Below are positions 1-14,470 of a stretch of DNA of 64,000 nucleotides, piece after piece. The DNA lies in contig NC_060112.1 in NCBI RefSeq assembly GCF_021155765.1, positions 9,238,001 through 9,302,000 on the forward strand. The letters are read 5' to 3'. Below the pieces are notes generated by a model, which was not told where the DNA came from, did not search any database, and worked only from the letters and a program-made list of their open reading frames with translations. Each line of letters begins with the position of its first letter. The stretch's first letter is position 1. The DNA comes from Diprion similis. Lineage: Eukaryota; Arthropoda; Insecta; Hymenoptera; Diprionidae. The position numbers and the translations under genes are program-made.

Positions 1-995
1 GGGAAAATAGTTTGTAACTTCTCCTAAAAACTCTGAATTTTTTAAACAGATATTAGAAACATCTCTGACTTTTTGCAGGAATATTTAGAAATCTTGTCTA
101 TCACATTATATTCTCTCAGAAAACTTACTACAGCATTTTTTCCACGAAGGATTATAAAAATAATACATTATAAAATTTGCATAATTCCCTCAACATGCTT
201 GTAATTAAAGAGATCACAAATCGAAATTTCAGAAGTAGTTTCTTAGTTCTTGCTAGTTAATTTTTTGTACAGTACATTACAATTTTTGTTCGCTACAATT
301 GAATAAATAATTAATGAGAAATGATAAATTAAATTTTGTTCGGCAGATATTTCATACAAAATGATTATTTAAAAATTCTGTAAATTTGAAGTTCTCGTAT
401 CAACTTTCATAAATTTTTCCAATTCAAAAATTACAGGTCTAATAGTTTACTGTGGAGCATAATGTGGTTTATGAATTGTTTCTTTGATGATTTTTTAACT
501 TCGAAAATGTGTGAAAAAAATCGAATTACAAATAAAGTTGATCAGAAATTTGGAGAAAACAATGATTACTTTCTATTCCAAGGATCCAATTTTCACCTAA
601 TGTTTTAAATAACTTGTAAAAAATTATTCACTCAAACTTCAATCAGATTAATTGTAAAATATGTGTAACAAGAATGAAGGGAAACTGTGAGGCACTGAAA
701 ACAATGGATATAAAACACAGGAAATGAGAGTAAATGTATATTATTATATGTGGCCTGACATAAAGACAACATTTTTCTGTGCCTACTATCATGCAACAGC
801 AAAGCTTAATACATATAAAAGTGAATTAATATGACTACCAGATCACGTGGTTTGAATTGAATACCACAACGTCAGTCTTTACTGTTTTTAAATTGCTGAT
901 TGCTTATGAATAAAAGCATCAAAGTATCTTTCAATGATAAAAAATGCTATTGTTTTGCAACAGTTATTCATACCAGATTAATATTATTGTTGCAG
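1..995. other. Non-coding sequence upstream of first visible Gli exon
   Basis: AT-rich sequence with no convincing exon. It ends in a good polypyrimidine acceptor (TTATTGTTGCAG at about 984-995) that opens the first recognisable Gliotactin exon, so most of it is probably intron. The signal-peptide exon and promoter were not found here and are probably upstream of the window. An in-frame ATG at 906 reads into the exon, but the acceptor argues against its use. Confidence 0.5.
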
Positions 996-3900
996 GATGT
1001 TACTCCTAGATTACCATTGCCAGGTGTGCTGAGCGGTTGGCGTGCAGACCTACAAGGAAGAGAAAGACCAGATTCAAAGACTTTGGATCGAGATGTTTAC
1101 GTTGTGACAAATTATGGCCAAGTTCAAGGATTCAAAGTGTACTTATATGACCACCCTGAAGCCAGGCACAGACCTTGGAGCGTACCAGTAGAAAGGGTCA
1201 CTGCAAACGTCAATGTTTTCTTAGGAATACCATACGCTACTCCGCCGATTAAGGAAGGACGTTTTAAACCGCCTCGAACACACAGGTATTATATTCAATA
1301 ACATTTTTCAGTTTACTGGCTTTTTAATGATATGTATAATATTTTTTCGTGGCTTTCAAGGGGATGGCAACTTCTGCAAGCCGTAGATTGGGGACCAGCA
1401 TGTCCTCAACCTTACAGGTACACCGGTGTTTTAAAAGGTGTTAACGATGTCGATGAAGATTGTCTTTATCTCAATGTTTTTTCACCCAATGTAAGTATAA
1501 ACGCAGTTGGAGATATTTAGGTGATCACCAGCTAAATTTATTTGTATTGCAAATAATTGATAGACAATGTTATAACAACATTGCATAGCAACATTGCAAC
1601 TGCACTTTGATCAAGTAGTTGAGAAAATTTCATGACACTCGATATTAATTTTTCAACTATCTTCTCAACCATTAATTAACCGATTTATATATGTCTTATG
1701 TTAATTGATAAACTGATGATATAAATATTGTTAAAGATTGAATCTGGATTGGCAAAACGATATGCTGTTATGGTCTACATTCATGGCGGAGAATTTATGC
1801 ACGGAGCAAGCAATTTATTCCCAGCTCATATGTTGGCAGCATTTTATGAAGTTGTTGTAGTATCATTGAATTATCGTCTCGGAGCACTTGGTAATTCGAA
1901 TTTTCTTAAACCTTTTAAATCCCGAAAGGAAAGTATGAAAGGCTTGATCATGAAAACATCTCACGTCACTTATATTAAGTGCTTCGTTTTATTGTTCACG
2001 TTTTTCGAGTTATTTATTCTACCGCGCCCGATTGAAAATACTGGATTTTCTGGCTGTAAACACTTTGAATTTTCAGGTCACAAGAAAATTTTGATGAATA
2101 GCCGCTATTATTTAAATAGTTGTTTGACAAATTTTAGGAGGAATAGGTAAATGTGTGATGTGGCATTTTATCAAAATCTGAAAAAATTACACACTTTCAT
2201 CTGTCGAATCGTTTAACGTTATATCTCCTTCTTATTAATACTCTAATAGCTTGCGTAGTGCTACAAACATTTATAAAACACTTGAACTCCTTTGTAACAG
2301 GCTTCCTAAGTACGGGAGATGAGAATAGCCCTGGAAATTATGGCATATTGGATCAAGCTATGGCTCTGCGATGGGTATACGATAACATAGTGTATTTCAA
2401 TGGAGATCCCGAAAGCATAACACTTTTTGGTCCAGGCGCTGGAGCTGCCAGTGCTGGTCTTCTGATGGTGGCTCCAAAGTATGTTCAGTAAAAAAGCTAA
2501 TTTTTTCTTTTAACGAGTCGAGTTTGTTTTATTTAAAATTATTTCAGACGAGCTTCATAACTATTTAAAAAAAAAATTATAATCAATTAATAGGAAGCAT
2601 TGTTATTTACAATAACATCAGTTGTCTTGCTCAGTGTGTATGTGAAAATAAGCATTCACATCCAATGCGAAACAACTTGGAACCTTCTTGAATATAAACA
2701 TAAATAAAAATGATTGAAATTTTCAAATAGAACACGGGACCTTGTGGCTAAAGTAATAGCACAATCTGGTTCAGCATTGGCCGACTGGGCGATTATACCT
2801 GATAAATATCGGGTGCAGAACACTTCAAGAGTTTACGGCGAAATACTGGGTTGTAGCATTGAAACAAGTTGGAAACTTGTCCAGTGTTTGAGAGATAGTC
2901 GTAGTGCGAATGACTTGGGCAATTCTGAGTTCCAACCTGACGTTGGAATATTTCCTTGGGGCCCAGTATTAGATCAAAACTTTACTGTACCAAAAGATAC
3001 TTGGTACGAAGACTGGGGAGCTTCTGATTGGCATTTATTCAATGAAATGCCTGAAGAATCTATAAAAGCTCGCAAATTTCGCAAAGATCTCGCTTACATG
3101 ACAGGTGTTACAACACAAGAAGCATCCTTCATTATATGTAAGTTTTAAAGAGAATACTTAATTAGATAGAAAAAGTATTCAGTTTTACTATGTTACTCAA
3201 ATATTGTAACTATATGGTACACAAGAAAAAAAATCTTATTTTATATTTTAGATGACAATGATACGTTGGCGAAAAATCATTACACAATAGACGCACAAAT
3301 ATTTGATCAAAAAGTCAAAGAACTGGTTCTGCGGTACAATTATACACTAAATCCATTGGGCGTCTACGAAGCTGTAAAATATATGTACACCTACTGGCCT
3401 GATCCTGACAATGTTCTCAGTATTCGAGATCAGTATATAAACGTAAGTGAAACTGTAAATTTTTTAGCACTGTTTAAGCTATTATTAGCTGCTTATAATT
3501 TCAAAAAAGCATAACAATATAACATACACAAGATTCGATTACTGTCTAACAAATCGTATAATGTATTGACTTTCATCGGTTTTCACAGTTGCTGTCAGAC
3601 TTTCACTATGTGGCACCTACTGACAAAATTACCAAACTATTGGTAGAACAAAATGTTCCTGTTTACATGTATGTTTTGAATACTACTATCGAAGCCTTGA
3701 GATATCAGTGGTGGAGACGTGTTCCCCATGACATAGAACATTTGTTGTTGACTGGTGCACCATTCATGGATGTGGGTATGTATTTTTTTATCTTACACTG
3801 TCGTTAATTAATTGTTGCTTTAGTTTCGCTATTTCCGCGGTGGAAATGTTTATTTAAAATTCCAATAAAAACTTTAAAACATTACGTAAAATTTTCCGAA

Positions 3901-6379
3901 ATTATCATCCATAATTTGCAAACTCAACAAAAGTCGGAGATATTTGTTTGAAATAATCATTCAACGATTTGAAAAATTTGACACCGAGATTATTCAAGTT
4001 TATGTTACAGTAGAAGCTGGATAAACTTATATACTTATATTTATCAGCTTGTCTTTCCTAAGAATATTTCGAAACGGTGTGAAATTATTAAGCTTTGCCC
4101 ATATATTACAGCATCTCTATTGAATTCAAGTAACGTGTTCTTAATTGAGTTTGTTTGTCGATTCCTTGACAGATTACTGCATTGGGAATCAGTTATAAGT
4201 GATAGAAAGTGAGAAAAGCGGAGATAATTTATAACTGACAAAGATAAAATTTCTTCCAGAGTTTTTTCCCACAAAACTGAAGTTGGATAGAAAGTTGTGG
4301 ACGGACAGTGATCGAAACATGAGTCACTTTTTCATGAAAGCTTATTCCAATTTTGCTAGATATGGGTATGTATTCAAATAAGTGAAATTTTGTGATTATA
4401 GATTCATTACGTTTTGTAACGCAGCATTTATTCAATGATAACAAAACACCGTTGACTAGTAAATAACCGAAACTCATCATTTTAGAAACCCGACACCATC
4501 GCAAATACATGGGCTGCATTTTGATATGGCTAAACAAGGACAGCTTCGGTATCTCAACATCAATACGACTTTCAACAGTTCAATTTTAATAAATTATCGA
4601 CAGACTGAAAGTGCCTTCTGGTCCATGTATCTTCCGACTGTCATCGGACGACTGGTTCCTACGTATCCTCCAGTCACGGAGGTATGTGTCCAACTGATTA
4701 CATGATAATCATTTGAATATATATGAGTCCGCCAACTTTTGCCCAGTTTTTTCAGGGTCGAAATTCCTGGTTACAACCAGAAATTTTTACCCTAAAAAAC
4801 TAGCCAAATGTTGTTTGATCAACTTATAGACTCGGCCTTTGGAGATGAAGCTTTAACAGAAATTTCTCGGTTTTTTAGTATTGGTGGGAACCGAAACAAC
4901 CTCTACAAATCGCATTTTGGTCGATGTCAACAGCGTGCTTGCTGCTGGTTGTATTATCTGTGGTCTGTTGTATGCTGTGGCGAAATGCCAAAAGGTAAGG
5001 AAAGGTAAACAGAACCAAATCCATGAACTACTTATGAACAATTCCTGTCACGGGGATCGGTAGTGCATGTGAGTAATGGTTCTGGAATATTAGTACTCTA
5101 TAACTTGCTTATAATCACATAAGTCTGTTGTATATTTTTCCCTTATCGATAGAATCTTTCGGATTTGCCTACAATTCTATAAATTCTGGTACAAGTCATA
5201 CTTAGAAGCAACATTTCCATCCAAACAACAATTCACAAGCAATTTATTGCTGCACCAACATCGAATTATTGCAATAATTATGAGAAAACATATTACGAGT
5301 GACCATAATCGAAAAGAATAATAAGGCATATTAGTTTTTTCAATTACAATTATAAAACTCATTTTTATTTGATACCTAGAGCAATAATTCTCGGTGGTAG
5401 TAAAAATGAAAATGGGTAAGAATTGTCTCGGTCGTCACGTTCAATTTCCGTATTTATTAACGTGACTTAGAATTTGAATTCTCGTTGAACATCAATCTCC
5501 TAGTTGCAATTTCGAAATAAATGAATCACGTCCGTTGAATCAATTGCAATACACCCCATCCCCATTGGTCATATTAGTTATGCACAAAATTCGAATACAA
5601 ACGCATACTGCTGTACTAACATTTATTATCTACCTATCTACATGCTTAGCAAAGTGAAGGCGGCTAGAGTTTGTGCAGGTACGTTTCTCACTGCTTGGTG
5701 GTTTTATCGGCACAATGTTAAAATAATTAGCGTTTCATCCGTAAATAGCATCATTTTTGTTCATACATCTCCTATTCTTCTGTCCATCAGTTGAGTATTC
5801 ATTTTTTCACTATCCCTAAAATAAACCTTGGGTAGACATATTCGGGGACATGCAGATCAGTTTGAAAACACGCGTATAACAATTACCAGATGCTGGTTTT
5901 AAGTATTTGAGATAGTAAATTTCGTTTTGTACTAAAATAAAGAATAAATCGGCAGGCTGGAAACTGAGTTTCATAACATTTGCCAATATTTTTTTTTGCT
6001 TAGACAATCTGATCACTACTACAGCGGAGACATCTTGATGATGCGAGAAGATAATCATTCCCAAGGAATAGAGAACTTGACCCAAAGTTCAAAGGAAAAT
6101 GTTTATGAGTACAAAGATGCTCCAACAATGAAAACCCGGGTACCACGCCAAAACGAAAGCAAGCTTCAAGAGCGATTAACTCAGAACCGTAAATTCAGTT
6201 CAACACCATCGTTAAGGACTAATTCTAACAGTTCCTTGAAAGATATTCGATCTGATACCTTTGTCACAAGTTCACCTAACGGGCAGCCAAAAATAAATAA
6301 AGCTAGAAGTCAGACTTCTTTACCGAAAAGTAAAAGTAAAACTCAATTAGTTCAAGGTGTTCCACAAACAGCTGTTTAA
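996..6379 (+). CDS. Gli: Gliotactin (cholinesterase-like septate-junction adhesion protein), 5' end missing
   Basis: Exons: 996-1285, 1361-1490, 1737-1890, 2301-2478, 2731-3137, 3252-3442, 3589-3775, 4260-4365, 4486-4681, 4879-4994 and 6004-6379 (stop). Phases agree throughout and give 776 residues in the window. The family is recognised from [12 protein letters not shown], the HGGEF oxyanion loop, [32 protein letters not shown] and VTTQEASFI. The usual esterase elbow GESAG is GPGAG (about residues 234-238), so the serine nucleophile is replaced by glycine and the domain should be catalytically dead, as in other adhesion members. A single membrane segment (about residues 625-648) follows [14 protein letters not shown]. 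The roughly 125-residue cytoplasmic tail is rich in Ser, Lys and Thr, contains VYEYKD, and ends VPQTAV, a class I PDZ ligand. In insects Gliotactin sits at tricellular junctions. The signal peptide lies upstream. Confidence 0.95.
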
Positions 6380-8557
6380 CTTAATTAACTGTTATTAATC
6401 GTTACTCTCTGCAGAGAATACAATGTTTGCGAAAAGAATGGAATATCATCAATTTACAACCGTCATAAAACTGCTGGTAACGTATTTTCAACATAGCCTT
6501 ACAAATATTTTACATTTTGCCCTGATGTTGGATGCAATTAATCGACAGATCGGTTTTCCAATTAATTGATCAATCGAAATTTAATCGCACCCCCTCTAAT
6601 CTGTCATAAAAATTGTATAGGCTTTATTCCATATACATATAAAGCACCAAATCAAATTTCATGCGGATTTTTGTGCAATCATTTCACCAGGTTTCAATCC
6701 AATGATATTCCAATCACGTACATTTGTAAATAAGATGATTTTGCAATGTTTTACAAGTGCGTTACCTTACGAATCACGTATTTCACTCATGCTGACAAAA
6801 CTTTCGTATTCATTTGTATACTTTTTTTTAACAGGATATCGGCTAGATTATTCCAGCCAGTTATCAAATACAGTGTACGTCACATTCCATTAGTTAAATT
6901 TTCTAAAAGTAAACTGCCACTAACGATGTTATCGTGATTACCATTTCAACGTTTAGAGATGACAAACAATTGAATGAAAAACAAGTAAACTTAAGCTAAA
7001 TTTTAATATCGATACGAGCAAAAATCTTAATATATATTTATATACATATACATATACACACACATATATATATATAGGTATATACATGCATATATAAAAT
7101 TTTACGTGCATATAGTGTCTGATTTTAATAGATATAAGATGATAATTTTTATGTTACGCAATTGTCATGCAATTGCAAGTTATTTTTAGCTATACGTTAC
7201 ACACATACAAGAAGTGATAAGTTACTTAGCACGAATTGTCCGTCCAATTACGAATGAATAGAAGTTCTAAAAATAATTTAAGTAGTGTAGAGTACATGTA
7301 TACTTCATATATCCATATGTTTTGTGCTATATTAAAACATACATATATGTATATACATTATACATACATATATATGTATAGTGCAAGACGTATTGACTTT
7401 TATGAGTCACATTTCATAGTATTAAAGTAAATTTTTTAAGTACAAAGTTTCATTTAAGTAACAATTTTACCAATGTCGGGTGAATCGAGCTGTTCTTGAA
7501 TTATTACAATGACGTAAACTGTAAAATTTTTCTACATTGTGATCGCATTGTAATGCATCTCTAGAATAACGCCAACGTCGTGTGCCTTTAGATATATGTT
7601 CATACATGTATAACTAATATTATATCACCCGTATCATTGTCAATCGTATCAATATAATGCCACGCAGCTAAAGGAAAGCTGCTACTTTTATACTCATAAA
7701 TATCATTCATAAGTCACATTCATCACTTATAAAAAATATTATTATTTTCACTCTTCACGAATGTTTGAATAAGAAGAAGTTAGCACAAGGATTAAATAGC
7801 CACCATTTTTTGTATTGTGGATTTTTTAAATATTGACAGTGACACGTACGTACCGAGAACCAACGGTTGCTGCAGTTGAACAATAAACCAAACATTTTAA
7901 CAGTATTTTCCACTTTAAATTTTCATTTGAAGATTGTGATGGAGAGAATGGATTTACTTCGTTTTTCCTTTTATAGGTGTAAATACAAACGTTGGTCTAC
8001 ATTTTGCGAGAATTTACATTTTGACAGGATATTATCTAGGATTATCATGTTACATATACCTTTATGTGTCACACATGTATATTTATATCTGAGAATAATA
8101 ATTAGAGATTTTCTACCGTGTTAATTGTGTTAATATAGATCTGATTTCTTGATTTCAATAGAGATAAAATACAAAGAGAGAACTACATATATAGACAAAG
8201 CTTCGTAATTTCCACTCGCTGAAACCCCAATAGATAGTAAAACACAGTAGGCATTAGTTGATAATGACATCATTTGTTTCGTAGATTTAAAAAAAAAACA
8301 TATTTCACCGATTCGTACATCTTTAATGTGTCAAGCAAGAGACAAGAATTTTCACAGTAATGCCATGATCATATTCATCTACCTGTGAATATGGTGGCCT
8401 ACGTAATTTATTTAATCATTGTCGTAGCAATATTATACACCCAATTCTAAATCAGTTGCTGACTTTTACGTGATGCAGCGTCGGAGAGTATTTTACAATT
8501 AGTAGCATCCTACTGCGCTGCAAAAAATGAGGTACACGTTGTACCTTATCCAGCGCA
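6380..8557. other. Gli 3' UTR and intergenic spacer
   Basis: No coding exon is recognised. The stretch holds the Gliotactin 3' UTR of unknown length, AT-rich microsatellites near 7029-7096 and 7340-7380, and several A/T runs. AATAAA at 7882-7887 could be a poly(A) signal, but nothing singles it out. Confidence 0.5.
7029..7096. repeat. TA/CA-rich microsatellite
   Basis: Imperfect TATA and CACA dinucleotide tracts in the Gli 3' flank. A shorter tract of the same kind lies at about 7340-7380. Confidence 0.8.
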
Positions 8558-11500
8558 ATGGTGAAGCAGCATCCCGAGGTAAGATTCTTTAGGGATTCTG
8601 TATATTTCCGTGATTTTCACGGCCCAGATTTCTACCCTACCTCGAAAACCTTGAATACTCGGGAATTTTTGTTTTACTTGATAAAAGTGTAAAAAAGTCT
8701 GGGAATTTTGTCGAATTTCTTGGCAAACTAAAACTTGAATCGCAAACTTTTATATCGTTACAAATGTTGTAGTCATAGCAAAATGCTTATCATAACTGCA
8801 GTGCATTCAGTTTCGAATGAAAAATTTGAATATGTAATAAATGAAGTACTAAGACTTTAAAATAGATATGATATATTTTATAAGAATTGATTGGATTTTT
8901 TCGTTGGTCATTTTCATTTTGAACTTTGAATTTTGAACAAAAAGTGTTGAGAAATTTGCAATTTTGTAAATCGCAATATGAAGTTGCTGACAATCCTGAA
9001 TATTGATGCAATCGAATCGAACTTCAATTTTGATGTAGATTACTTATTCACAGAAATGCAAGTCCACTGGCAAAGAGCGGGACAATCGTTCAATACTACC
9101 TAAAACTAGGTTCGATTCTTGCAGTATTGAGGTCCAAGATCCAAGAACAGCAATACTGTTGCTGAAATGCCAAGAAAACTCCGTTCTAGTCAATGCTACA
9201 GCGGCCTTATCAAAATTTGGCTCCAAGAGCTCTGACAATCTTGAAATACTGTTCGATCTTGATATCGTGGCTTTAGTGATTCCCTTATCAGAACACGAAG
9301 ACATATTCGTACGAAGGTCTGACATTTTTTCCAAGGACCGTGATAAATCATAATATTTCTTTTGTTATTCTTCTTTATTATAGTCTACGGTAATCGGATA
9401 ATTTGATTACAGACATTTATTCATTTTTTTTCTGTTTAAACCTTCTTTCCTTTAAAGTTTTCTTCAATAAGTCTTCACGCTTTAAAGATGAATTTAAAGA
9501 AAGAGTTTAAATTAAAAGTTAGGAAAAGCCAAAAAAACAATGCTTAAACAACATCCCTACCATACGTAATAGAAATGAATATAATTCGTTGCATTCTAAT
9601 AACATATCATAACAACAATTTGTGAAAATATTTTTAATTTTATTCAGGTTTGCCACAAAATTGTTGGCAGAAATGGCCACACTACCGAATATACGCAACT
9701 TCTTGCTGAGCTCAAACTGTTACATGCCTTATTTTACAAGCATTTTACAGAATGACACGGACATTTTCATTCACGAGTTCATAACATTAATATTTGCCGA
9801 ATTATCCAAAGATATGTACGGTGTGGCTCAGATATTGAAACAGTTCAATAACTTCGACCTCTTGTTTGAGAAACTTCGGTCACCTGATCCCGATGTTAAG
9901 AAAAATTCAATTGAAATAATATACAATTTGTTGAAAGATCCGATGGGTGCACAAGAAATTATTGACACGAAGGTTTGAGATTTTTCAATTACAAATTAAT
10001 TGTAAAGAAAAAGAACTTGACTAATTGACGTTAATTTAAAATTTTTTTAGTAGAATCAGTCAGTTTTTAAACTTGTAATTTAAGTATCACATCATCTTCG
10101 GATCACACAGTTATGTTTAATTGAAGACAATCATAATCCTTGCTGTAACTACAACCAACTTTAACTATAACTAGTGTCGCAATAAATTTTGCGTAACTAC
10201 TCGATACCTATAACCATATTTCAACCATTCCAGGATTTCAGTTTTCCACGAATATTCGAGCTGCTCAAACAACCATACCCAGTGATACAGTTATTGGCAC
10301 TTGACGTTATTAATTTGTTAGTTGCCAGAAACAAGGATGAAAATATACAAGAACTATTCCGTGCATCTCGAGGTCCTCAGGCCTTGTTAGAAATAATCGA
10401 TGTAAAAAAGCAAAGAAACCATTGAATGGACTGGAAATTGTGTGATATTATTTTTCCAAAACACTTTACAACTATTATTTGTACATTACAGAATGACGAA
10501 TATGATGATTTACTTGAAAAAGCATTAGAGATTCTCTCATCAGCATGTGACAATGAAAAGTCAGCAGAGTTAATTTGCAGCACAGGTGGCATTCAAAGTC
10601 TCTTAAAATTCATGGAAAGCAATGACAAAAAGTTGACAGTGTGTCTTCTGAATCTCATCGTTCGTCTAGCAAATTCGGCAAGCAGCAGAAAGGTAGTATA
10701 ATGACAATTAGTTTAACATTAAACAAGTATTCATTAAATCATCACTTTCTTATTCCGTAATTGATTCGATACTTTAAGGAACTGTACAAACATGGAATTG
10801 TTAAAATTTTGCTAAACTTCATACACGAGTCTTCAAATCCTGACGTTGTTGGTGCGAGTTTTTACGGTCTTACCAAAATGGTGCAGTACGGCCCAGCTGC
10901 AGAAGAAATCACCTCATCGAATTCCATGCACAAGATACTTGGTAAAACTGTAAAGTAGTTACCTAACGATCATTAGACGTGCTGATGAATAACGCGGTCC
11001 TATTGCGATGGTTTTAAGGTTTTATCAAAAATGAAAGTCTAAAACAGCACGTAAGACACGCAGCTATCTGTTGCTTGGCGGAATTGTTGGCTTGCGACGC
11101 GCAGAACTGTTCGAATTTGTTGGACATCAACGGACAGGTAAAAAAAACATCCGAGTTGATGTATATTTTCACTAAACAAACTTACAAGTATGATTATACG
11201 CGAGTCTACATAGCTGATGCATATCAAGAGAAGTCGGTGAAACTGCGATCAACTGCGCATGCGCGAGCTTTGTGGGTTCTCACAAATATATCAACGCGGC
11301 TTATGGAGGTTATGGTAAATGATAACATTTTTATTACGTCGCAAATCGTTCATGTAGCGGCTCCAGAAGGTTCGGCAAATTTTTATTGTTAACTGAACGA
11401 TGACTGATGGCTGCCACCAGACATCATAATAACATAATTTCCATTCGCCACTTGACGCGGGAAAATTTGAAATCTGTGAGCAATAGAATTCGATTAGGTA

Positions 11501-14470
11501 CTTTACGCATGCGCAGTCGGTCACTGAGCCTGCTAGGTTCAACCAACGATGGTTTAACCGTTTATTTTCGGTACAGGTAGTTATACATTGTGAGATTTCT
11601 TGATTACTAACATGCGACAAGCATATACTTATTCAGCGCAATACTAATAATGAGTCATACGTATCCATGCAATGCAAATTAAACTGCAGAGTTATTTTGT
11701 TACGTCCTTAGACATATTTGATATGGATGATAAAACAACTCATCGGCAATGTTCCATTAGAAACTCGTCTTAAAACATTGCGGTGTCTTACGTCAATAGG
11801 AGGCTACCCTGAATTCAGAGAGCAATTTGTCGATGTCAACTTGATAGACGCTCTGTGCACTCCATTCGAAGTAAGTGATTGATAAAACAAAGTGTAATGT
11901 AATTTTCAGTAGATACACGGGCGTACTATTGGAATAGACTTCAATATAATTTAAACAAAATCTTACAATTTTTTTATTGCAGTTCAAGAGTAGTTTTGAT
12001 CTTGCCGAATTGAAAGTGGCTCACTGCCGTGCATTGTCCATATTTTGCATTGAAAAAATTGCAAGAGATATATTTTTGCGTCTGGAGGGACCTAGAAAGT
12101 TATATAATTTATTACTTGAATCTGAATCTGTTCCGGTTAGAAACGCTGCAGCTCAACTGGTTTCACAATTATCTGGCGATCAAGGTGTCGCGCCTTTACT
12201 TATTCTTGCTGGGTGTTTGGAATAGTAAGTTCGATATCAATATTTCCAATAGGTTATACTTAAAAAAAAGTAATCGAACTTGTGAATCGTATTCGCATTC
12301 ATGTGTCGACTTATTATATGTATACTATAATGAGAATTGATGGTACTGGATGGAATAGGAAATTTATCTAGAAGTAGGATGCAACGAATCACCGTATATT
12401 GTACTTTGTGATTTGAATGAAAATTTATTTTTTTAGTATGATTGGACACAGATCAACTTCAAGAATTGTTCCAACTTGGGAATCGTGTATTAAAGCAATG
12501 TTTAATTCTTATTTGCCAGCAAAGTTCGCTTTTACTGGGCGTTTGTCGTTACATGACATTACAAAAGACGGTTTTTATGTTATGCGCAAAAATGTTCATC
12601 CGTAAGTTTGTTAATACGACTTCACTATATATTTAACTGCTTCACAGATGTATGCAGTATGTATGACAATATTTTCAATATATTACAGGTTTCCGATTAG
12701 TGAACAGTTGTTTACGTTCAACTTAGACCTTGCACAAACAATATACATCTGCATACCAACACAGCGACGTCGATTGTTAGATCAAAACTCTGAAGTGAAA
12801 GATTATCAGATTTTATCGAACGGTAACTGAAATTTCAAATTCATACCTGTATTCACTGCATCTATAACCGTGTTGGCCCGAATATAAGTCGACCCCCAAT
12901 TTTTGACCTCCGATTCAGGACTTTTTCTTTGGTTCCGAATATGAATTGAATTTCAGAAAACTTCAGCCTTTGCTTCATCTTACGTAACTCGCGTACATTT
13001 TTCTCTGATATACTGTATTTTAACACAGCCCGGCAATTCTTGGTGGTTTCAGTTTCCCCGCACAATTATTGGTTTTAAGTTCGCATCGTAACTATGACGA
13101 ACGTTTTTGTTCACTTGATTTGTCTGTGGAGATCTACACTCCATTCTATGTGCACTTCGAAGATTCATTTTCTCAATTATTGCACGCACGAAAAATCTAA
13201 CGAACAATTTGCTTATTCCAACTTCAGACTGATGCTTTGAAAAAATTGAAGTTCGAATTTTCGATCTTCGAGATTAGGCGCGCACGCGCAGTACGTGAAT
13301 ACTGCATTGCGAGAATATTACAATTATCGGTCGATAACGAAATTTTCAGTTGATAATGCAAATCCCTTAAAAAGTTCCGAATATAAATCCGAATATCCGT
13401 TGAAATTACGCATGCCCGTAATCATTTTTAATGCCGTTTGATACGTAATTTTCAGAAAAAAACGATGCGCCTAGAAAAAATATTTATTCCGTATACAGTA
13501 CAGATGTTACTAATGATATAACAGGAGATAAACGTGGGATAAAGAAGACAGATTCGTTTTTATTTAATGCGGTGGAGTTATTCAAATGCAAACTCATTGC
13601 CAAGGAATCGAGAAATGCGTGAGTATTTCTTCCACAGCGTCGTGTCCTATAGATACCATTGTTACCGATCGTAACCATGCTGATTTAGTTTTATCCAAGT
13701 TACAAAGAATTTCCAACACCTGGAAAAGCGTGAAATTTGACCCATTTTGTATGCAGGAATGAGCAGGAAAAGCCAGGACTCGTGAACATTTCTTTTATCA
13801 AATCACGAGCGAAAATGTTGGGTGAATTCGTGGCGCAGAAAATGTCGGGACCCGATCCAACAACAAACTGCATTGATCACCAACTTGAGATACATCTCAG
13901 CGAAATTAAACGTGACATTGGAACAAACGTAATTCCATTAGGACAGTTGCAAGTCGGATCGTACTTTGAACGAGCATTGTTGTTCAAAATTATAGCAGAT
14001 AGAGTTTGTCTGCCAGCTGCGTTAGTCCGCGGGGATTATGGAAAAGCATGGATTGAAATTGCTATTCCAGAGGTACAATTTTTTTCGAGTATTATTTGTT
14101 CATTTCTTTCGACGTAAATCGTAAATAAAAATATTTCAGCTTACTTACTTATATGCATATAAAACGTAAATTAGATGGTGTTTAAGTATTATAATTTCAT
14201 GGGTATTAGATGGAAACGCAAAGCAGTGAGCATATAAGCGACACTATCGACGAGAGAAAAGGTGGAACGAAATCAAGACCATCCGTTGGGTCAACCAGTC
14301 ACGATCCATCTTTTGAAGGTTCAGCGAAAGAATTAGTTTCAGTCAGCCAACATGTGTTGTCCATTTTTCCAACAAAACTACTCAGACCAAGTTACATAGT
14401 TGACTTGATGCGAGTGCCTGGAGATCTAATACCATTGGGCACCAAACAGGCTGACGATTATTGTAGATAA
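8558..14470 (+). CDS. ARMC3: Armadillo repeat-containing protein 3 (ARMC3)
   Basis: Exons: 8558-8578, 9054-9316, 9648-9972, 10234-10401, 10492-10692, 10779-10941, 11019-11137, about 11189-11314, 11712-11870, 11983-12224, 12437-12601, 12689-12822, 13456-13618, 13757-14072 and 14210-14470 (stop). Phases agree at all junctions and give about 940 residues; the human protein has about 870. Hallmarks are SPDPDVKKNSIEIIYNLL and YPVIQLLALDVINLL in the N-terminal ARM repeats, a KDGFY linker, and a C-terminal EDR1-like domain (FIKSRAKMLGEFVAQKM, NVIPLGQL, ERALLFKIIADR, LVRGDYGKAW, YIVDLMRVPGDL). The first exon encodes only seven residues; it was chosen because ATG, a GAG/GTAAGA donor and phase 0 all fit. 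In animals ARMC3 is linked to sperm and ciliated cells. The acceptor of the eighth exon is uncertain (see findings). Confidence 0.9.
12869..13405 (-). mobile_element. Pogo/Tigger-like DNA transposon remnant, copy 1
   Basis: Lies in the ARMC3 intron between exons ending 12822 and starting 13456. It begins CCGTGTTGGCCCGAATATAA and is an inverted, clearly diverged copy of the element at 32322-32835; shared blocks include the stretch around 13130-13260. On the minus strand it keeps part of a helix-turn-helix frame (KYSISEKNVRELRKMKQRL) like the brinker/CENP-B-type DNA-binding domain of pogo-group transposases. It has no transposase core and no clear inverted repeat at its far end, so it is a broken non-autonomous copy. 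Confidence 0.7.

Noticed and set aside
9044-9334. Minus-strand 96-codon frame
   Set aside because: Antisense to the second ARMC3 exon, whose translation matches the ARMC3 family.
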